Shown one piece after another: positions 12,803 through 16,415 of a stretch of DNA of 16,415 bases; the first letter of the stretch is position 1, and the number at the start of each line of letters is the position of its first letter. Origin of the DNA: CAYLZO01 sp964387775 (lineage in GTDB: Bacteria; Chloroflexota; Anaerolineae; JAAYZQ01). The notes under the pieces were generated by a model. That model searched no databases. It was not told the origin of the DNA and saw nothing but the letters and a program-made list of their open reading frames with translations. The position numbers and the translations under genes are program-made. The stretch is taken from the NCBI GenBank assembly GCA_964387775.1, contig CAYLZO010000112.1, forward strand, positions 1 to 16,415. Direction: 5' to 3'.

Positions 12803-13570
12803 TCACACGCCATCCACCGAGGCCAGGATGGCCTCCAGCGCCCGGCGGCTGGGCGTCTCCTCGGCCAGCTCGACGATGGGCTTGCCCCAGGCGTCGAGCT
12901 CGTTCACGGCGGGGTCGGCGGGGATAAAGCCGGCCAGCGTCAGCCCCTGCTCCTCGATGGCCTTCATCAGCGGCTCGGGCAGGGTCTCGCCCACCACGCG
13001 GTTGACGACGAGGTGCATCTCGCCCACCTCCGTGTCGAGCTCGTCCACCAGCTCGGCCACACGCCCGGCGGCGACGATGCCGCGCATCGTCGGGTCGGAG
13101 ACGATGAGCAGCAGATCCACGTCCCGTGTCGTGCGCCGGCTCAGGTGCTCCAGGCCGGCCTCGTTGTCGATGACCACGTAATCGTAATCTGCCGACAGCC
13201 GGTCCACCGACGTCCGCAGGATGTTGTTGGCCGCGCAGTAGCAGCCGGGGCCTTCGGGCCGGCCCATGGCCAGCAGGTCAAAGGCCGTCTGCTCGGTCAG
13301 CGACTCCTGGATACGCAGGTCGAGATAGTCCCACTTGCTCATACCGGCCATCGCCTGGCTGCCGCCGACGGCCGTGGCCGTCTCTTCGCGGACGTCGCCC
13401 ACGGTGTCAAAGAGCGGCACGCCCAGCGCCAGGTTCAGGTTCGTGCTGGGGTCGGCGTCGATGGCCAGGACCAGCCCCTCTTTGTTTTTGGTCAGATAAT
13501 CGATGATCAGCGCGGAAATCGTCGTCTTGCCGGTTCCGCCTTTGCCGGCCACCGCAATTGTTTTCGTCAC
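12803..13570 (-). CDS. cooC: CooC-type P-loop ATPase (nickel/CO dehydrogenase maturation family)
   Basis: A 255-residue MinD/ParA-like ATPase. The deviant Walker A is GKGGTGKTT at 9-17, with the signature Lys near residue 10; the switch is DADPSTNLN at 38-46 and the Walker B-like segment is VVIDNEAGLEHLSRR at 132-146. The CxC motif GCYC (Cys110, Cys112) is the metal-binding pair of CooC/AcsF, which delivers nickel to carbon monoxide dehydrogenase/acetyl-CoA synthase. No CODH gene is in this window, so the client is unknown; other roles in metallo-cofactor loading are possible. The GTG start at 13570 has AGGAGG with 7 nt spacing, and a TTGACA-17-TACCAT promoter lies upstream. It leads a likely operon running to the radical SAM genes. 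Confidence 0.9.
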   Translation of the reverse strand: MTKTIAVAGKGGTGKTTISALIIDYLTKNKEGLVLAIDADPSTNLNLALGVPLFDTVGDVREETATAVGGSQAMAGMSKWDYLDLRIQESLTEQTAFDLLAMGRPEGPGCYCAANNILRTSVDRLSADYDYVVIDNEAGLEHLSRRTTRDVDLLLIVSDPTMRGIVAAGRVAELVDELDTEVGEMHLVVNRVVGETLPEPLMKAIEEQGLTLAGFIPADPAVNELDAWGKPIVELAEETPSRRALEAILASVDGV

Positions 13571-13609
13571 TCAAAAACCTCCTAACATAGACCAATTTAC
13601 TCCGATTCC

Positions 13610-13638
13610 ATGGTAGCACAGAGGATCGTCCGTGTCAA
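13610..13638 (-). promoter_or_regulatory. Promoter of cooC
   Basis: A perfect TTGACA (13638-13633) and TACCAT (13615-13610) are separated by 17 bp, giving a leader of about 33 nt that contains the AGGAGG of cooC. Confidence 0.7.
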
Positions 13639-13696
13639 ATAAAAGCGCTGGATCAGGCACGCTTGGCCGGGCGCCTGGTGGCGGACGGGCTCGAAC

Positions 13697-13726
13697 TTGA
13701 AAGGGGGTCCCCATGCGTGGTATAAT
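13697..13726 (+). promoter_or_regulatory. Promoter of the ribose-phosphate pyrophosphokinase gene
   Basis: TTGAAA (13697-13702), an 18-bp spacer and TATAAT (13721-13726), with an extended -10 TG at 13718-13719. The leader to the start codon is about 140 nt and holds a possible small ORF. It is divergent from the cooC promoter, about 60 bp away. Confidence 0.75.
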
Positions 13727-13760
13727 GCGGGCGGCCCAAAATCGAACAAGGGAGAGCGCC

Positions 13761-13857
13761 GTGATCCGAGGAACAAAAACCCGGCTGCGCGCACTATGAG
13801 CGCTACCACGACGAATGGATGATGGGCATTTTGCGCGACGAGTTCCTGGCAGATTGA
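13761..13857 (+). pseudogene. Possible small leader ORF interrupted by a one-base frameshift
   Basis: GTG 13761, preceded by GGGAG at 6 nt spacing, opens a frame that stops after 12 codons at 13799. The +1 frame is open from 13765 to TGA 13857 and encodes the protein-like HYERYHDEWMMGILRDEFL. Removing one base from the A5 run at 13775-13779 would join them into a 31-residue protein. It could be a decayed gene end, a sequencing error or chance. Confidence 0.3.
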
Positions 13858-13873
13858 GGGGAGATAGAGCGAG

Positions 13874-14977
13874 ATGGATGTGCGGGAAATCAGCAAGCAG
13901 CGGGATCGAAGGGAGCAATACGGCCTGTACGGCCCGCTGGCGATCTTTGGTGGCACGGCCAATCCGGGGTTGGCCCAAGAGATCGCCGACGAGCTGGACA
14001 GGCCACTGGGCCAGGTGACGATCCGCCAGTTTGCCAACGAAAACGTCTTTGCCAAGTTGAACGAGAGCGTGCGCAGCAAAGACGTTTTTCTCATCCAGCC
14101 GACCTGCGCCGGGGTTCGCAACCGCAAACACGGGGCGGGTGTGTGCGTCGTCGCGCCGGAGGAGGCAGCCGAGCTTCGGCCGGATGAATACGAGCGGCTG
14201 CCGGCTTCGGTCAACGACAACATCCTGGAGCTCCTGGTGCTGATCGATACCCTGCGGCGCGATTCGGCGGGGCGCATCACGGCCGTGGTGCCCTACTTTG
14301 CCTACGGCCGCACCGACAAGAAGGATCAGCCCCGGGTGCCGATTACGGCCCGGCTCATGGCCGACGTCATCGGCGTGGCGGGGGCCAATCGTTTTCTGGT
14401 CATCGACCTGCACGCCGGCCAGATCCAGGGCTTTTTCGACATCCCCGGCGACGAGTTGACGGCCCGCCACTGCCTGGTAGACTATTTTCAGGAAAAGAGG
14501 ATTCCCGATGCCCTGGTCGTCGCGCCCGACATCGGCGCCAGCCGCCGCGCCCGCAACTTTGCCGAGGATCTGGACCTGCCCCTGGCCATCATCGAGAAGC
14601 GGCGCCAGCCCGATGGCGGCGGCATCCGCCAACTCAACCTCATCGGCAGCGTCGAGGGCCGCAACGCCATCATCTTTGACGACGAGATCGACACGGGGGG
14701 CACCATCGCCCAGGCGGCGAATTACATCCGCGCTCGGGGCGCCCGCGACGTCTATGCCTGCGCCACCCACGCCGTGCTTTCGCCGCCTGACGGCGTCAAA
14801 AACATGCAGGCCGCTCGACTCAAGGAGCTGGTCGTCACCAACACCGTCTACATCGACTCCGACAAACGCCAGGCGCTCCGGCCGTTCCTGACCGTCTTGT
14901 CCGTCGCCGGGTTGCTGGCCGAGGTCATCCGCCGCATCCACCTGGGCATCTCGGTGGGCGCCATGTTCAACGAGTAG
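13874..14977 (+). CDS. prs: Ribose-phosphate pyrophosphokinase (PRPP synthetase)
   Basis: This enzyme makes 5-phosphoribosyl 1-diphosphate from ribose 5-phosphate and ATP, feeding nucleotide, histidine and tryptophan synthesis. Motifs in order are IFGGTANPGLAQEIADEL at 24-41, VNDNILELL at 113-121, the ATP-loop region YGRTDKKDQPRVPI at 144-157, DLHAGQIQGFFDIP at 178-191, the catalytic flexible loop around EKRR at 241-244 and the PRPP loop FDDEIDTGGTI at 268-278. At 367 residues it is about 50 longer than typical bacterial enzymes: some 18 extra N-terminal residues and an insertion at about 79-112 between IQPT and VNDN, the normal nucleotide-contact region. ATG 13874 follows GGGGAG at a longish 10 nt. 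Confidence 0.94.
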   Translation: MDVREISKQRDRREQYGLYGPLAIFGGTANPGLAQEIADELDRPLGQVTIRQFANENVFAKLNESVRSKDVFLIQPTCAGVRNRKHGAGVCVVAPEEAAELRPDEYERLPASVNDNILELLVLIDTLRRDSAGRITAVVPYFAYGRTDKKDQPRVPITARLMADVIGVAGANRFLVIDLHAGQIQGFFDIPGDELTARHCLVDYFQEKRIPDALVVAPDIGASRRARNFAEDLDLPLAIIEKRRQPDGGGIRQLNLIGSVEGRNAIIFDDEIDTGGTIAQAANYIRARGARDVYACATHAVLSPPDGVKNMQAARLKELVVTNTVYIDSDKRQALRPFLTVLSVAGLLAEVIRRIHLGISVGAMFNE

Positions 14978-14994
14978 GCGGGCCTGTGGATTTG

Positions 14995-15003
14995 TGGTAT
15001 AAT
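14995..15003 (+). promoter_or_regulatory. Extended -10 promoter ahead of the Uma2 gene
   Basis: TGGTATAAT at 14995-15003 is a perfect extended -10. There is no recognisable -35 hexamer at the right distance, which extended -10 promoters tolerate. The heptamer repeat at 15010-15053 would form the 5' leader. Confidence 0.5.
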
Positions 15004-15009
15004 CGGGAT

Positions 15010-15053
15010 GGTGAATGGAGAATAGAGAATAGAGAATAGAGAATGGTGAATGG
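15010..15053. repeat. GAGAATA heptamer array bounded by GGTGAATGG
   Basis: Three GAGAATA units and one GAGAATG (15019-15046) sit between two copies of GGTGAATGG (15010-15018, 15045-15053). Unlike the other arrays it has no inverted arm. Its right edge supplies the GGAAG ahead of the GTG start of the Uma2 gene. Confidence 0.88.
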
Positions 15054-15063
15054 AAGTGTTGGC

Positions 15064-15831
15064 GTGAGTACCCTTGATGTCCAGACTGCGAGCCCGCCCC
15101 GGCGGGAGGCGCATCGTCGCCCGGAGCTGTGGACAGGTCCGCCGCCGCTGAGACCGGGAGACCGCCTGTCACGGGCCGAGTTCGAGCGCCGCTACAAAGC
15201 TCACCCGGAAATCAAAAAGGCTGAACTCGTCGAAGGAGTTGTGCATGTGCCCACGCCGACACGCTTTGAACTGCACAGTGAACCGCACGCCTGGGTGATG
15301 AATTGGCTCGGAGGGTACGTGGTCGCCACGCCCGGTGTCCGCATCGGCGACAATGCGACCGTGCGCCTGGACCTGGAGAACGAAGTGCAGCCCGACGCCT
15401 TGTTGCGGCTGGACCCGGCCCTGGGCGGCCGCTCGCACATCGGCGAGGAGGGCTACCTGGAGGGACCGCCCGAGCTGATCGTCGAGGTCGCCGCCAGCAT
15501 GCACGACAAAAAGCGCATCTATGCCCGCAGCGGCGTCCAGGAATACGTAGCCATCCAGATGTACGAGGGCCGCATCGACTGGTTTGCCCTCGAAGAAGAC
15601 GTCTACGAAACGCTTGCGCCGGACGAGAATGGCGTGCTGCATAGCCGGGTCTTTGCCGGCTTGTGGCTGCAACCCGACGCCTTCTGGGCCGGCGACCCTT
15701 CGACAGGCTCAGGGCAGGCTCTGGTGGCGCTGCTGGCCGTGTTGCAGGAGGGGCTGGCTTCTGCCGAGCACGCTGATTTCGTGGCGCACCTGCAAGAATC
15801 CGGATCGCTTCGCCGGGCGTCTGAAGAATAA
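15064..15831 (+). CDS. Uma2 family protein (PD-(D/E)XK nuclease-like fold)
   Basis: A 255-residue Uma2 protein, a family greatly expanded in Chloroflexota and Cyanobacteria with a restriction-endonuclease-like fold and no settled role. Motifs are ELVEGVVHVPTPT at 54-66, QPD at 109-111, PELIVEVAASMHDKKRIYARSGVQEY at about 136-161 in which Glu141 and Lys149/Lys150 are likely active-site positions, and GLWLQPDAFW at 199-208. Residues 211-219 (DPSTGSGQA) are encoded by a dispersed repeat inserted in frame. GTG 15064 with GGAAG at 7 nt spacing gives the usual MSTL start; ATG 15043 lies inside the heptamer array and is disfavoured. The ferritin-like gene follows after 12 nt. Confidence 0.88.
   Translation: MSTLDVQTASPPRREAHRRPELWTGPPPLRPGDRLSRAEFERRYKAHPEIKKAELVEGVVHVPTPTRFELHSEPHAWVMNWLGGYVVATPGVRIGDNATVRLDLENEVQPDALLRLDPALGGRSHIGEEGYLEGPPELIVEVAASMHDKKRIYARSGVQEYVAIQMYEGRIDWFALEEDVYETLAPDENGVLHSRVFAGLWLQPDAFWAGDPSTGSGQALVALLAVLQEGLASAEHADFVAHLQESGSLRRASEE
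15696..15720. repeat. TTCGACAGGCTCAGG-type dispersed repeat inside the Uma2 gene
   Basis: CCCTTCGACAGGCTCAGG followed by GCAGG matches a short repeat that I recognise from many environmental bacterial genomes, where it is often translated as STGSGQA- or LSLSKG-type peptides. Here it keeps frame near the C-terminus of Uma2. Confidence 0.75.
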
Positions 15832-15843
15832 CGAGGTAATTGC

Positions 15844-16338
15844 ATGAAAGAGCGAACCATTGCCAAACTCATCGACCTAGCCATAGAGGCCGAGGAATCC
15901 GCCGAACGGCTCTACCGCGAGATGGCGAGAAAATTCGCCTATCTCGACGAGGTCGCCGATTTCTGGAGGCGCTATGCCGACGCAGAAACCGGCCACGCCC
16001 AGTGGCTAAGGCGTGTGCGAGAAACCATAGACCCTGATCGGCTGAGTGCGCCTCTCGATTTTCAGGTACTTCAAGAGGCGCAGCGGCTTGAAACGACGAT
16101 TTCCACGACCCTCCAGACCATCGACAACCTGGAGGATGCCTATCAACTGGCTCACGAACTCGAGCATTCAGAGATTAACACTGTTTTTGAAGTGCTCGTG
16201 ACCAATCTTGCTGAGGACGAAGAAACCGGGAGATTCCTGAGAGCCCAGTTGCGCGAGCACATTGCCCTGCTGATCGACGGCTTTCCGGCCGATTTCAGAG
16301 ATCCGGTAGTACTGCAGGCAGCCAAGGCGCTGGCTTAG
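15844..16338 (+). CDS. Rubrerythrin/ferritin-like four-helix protein
   Basis: A 164-residue protein with the pattern of ferritin-like diiron proteins: EAEESAERLYREMARKF at 15-31 with Glu17 seven residues before Tyr24, ExxH at Glu48/His51 in AETGHAQWL, and a second helical pair with HELEHSE at 104-110 and LREHIALL at 136-143. In the last helix the position expected to be Glu in ExxH before His139 is Leu136, so one iron ligand may be missing or shifted. There is no C-terminal rubredoxin domain. It probably handles iron or peroxide, but a degenerate site would argue against normal oxidase activity. ATG 15844 has GAGG with 7 nt spacing. It lies 12 nt after the Uma2 stop, so the two are likely co-transcribed. 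Confidence 0.8.
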   Translation: MKERTIAKLIDLAIEAEESAERLYREMARKFAYLDEVADFWRRYADAETGHAQWLRRVRETIDPDRLSAPLDFQVLQEAQRLETTISTTLQTIDNLEDAYQLAHELEHSEINTVFEVLVTNLAEDEETGRFLRAQLREHIALLIDGFPADFRDPVVLQAAKALA

Positions 16339-16415
16339 GCCTGCACATGTGCGGTGGTCGTGCGATGGCCCCTCAGACAAACCCCTTGAAAACAGTTTGG
16401 AATTTGGTGTAACCC
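16339..16415. other. Right-edge non-coding sequence
   Basis: Only the palindrome GCACATGTGC at 16343-16352 stands out. No terminator with a T-tract and no new gene start can be recognised before the window ends. Confidence 0.5.

Noticed and set aside
14998..15063. ATG 15043 as start of the Uma2 gene
   Set aside because: It falls inside the heptamer array without a suitable ribosome binding site; GTG 15064 has GGAAG at 7 nt and a family-like start.
13571..15172. 533-codon minus-strand ORF across prs
   Set aside because: Antisense of a clear PRPP synthetase; its only striking peptide (FHSPFSILYSLFS) is the translation of the GAGAATA repeat.
16343..16352. Palindrome GCACATGTGC as a terminator
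   Set aside because: It is too short and lacks a following T-tract.

Overview
The window looks like a high-GC chromosome segment from a member of the Chloroflexota, most likely an Anaerolineae-type bacterium. This is inferred from the gene mix (a MalT-like ATPase fused to a SARP/BTAD regulator, two-domain DUF4397 surface protein, Uma2 protein, DUF4258/YgiT pair) and from the many short tandem and inverted repeats. No rRNA, tRNA, CRISPR array or transposase was seen.

Region 1 (1-7708, all on the minus strand, read right to left). A large STAND-type ATPase/TPR protein with a C-terminal SARP/BTAD DNA-binding module (4413-7670) lies upstream of a polyhydroxyalkanoate (PHA) operon: an 85-residue coiled-coil protein, a class I-like PHA synthase, a 114-residue PhaE/PhaR-like protein, a class III-like PHA synthase, and a biotin carboxylase cut by the window edge. 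Each synthase is preceded by its own small coiled-coil partner. Three 11-bp direct repeats sit just upstream of a -10 element in front of the operon. That is the geometry expected of a SARP-family site, so the neighbouring regulator may control PHA synthesis. Every junction in this region carries a different hairpin-forming repeat.

Region 2 (7726-8668, minus). A DUF4397 protein with an LPTTG-type C-terminal anchor, a clear intrinsic terminator, and an unusual 5' end: a long inverted repeat over a ribosome binding site, a 16-codon leader ORF overlapping a TTG start, and a G8 tract.

Region 3 (8891-13638, minus). A CooC-type maturation ATPase is followed by an unidentified overlapping gene pair, an AmrS-type radical SAM enzyme, a DUF4258/YgiT-zinc-finger toxin-antitoxin-like pair, and a radical SAM protein with a B12-binding-like domain. 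The DUF4258/YgiT pair is bracketed by two direct copies of a repeat of about 100 bp, as if slotted into an older amrS-radical SAM junction.

Region 4 (13697-16415, plus). Divergent from cooC is a ribose-phosphate pyrophosphokinase with an unusual internal insertion, then a Uma2-family protein and a rubrerythrin/ferritin-like protein that look like a two-gene operon.

The strongest overall theme is the repeats. Eleven elements in 16.4 kb are built largely from 6-7 bp units, sit between genes or directly against start and stop codons, and in several places are read in frame as part of proteins.
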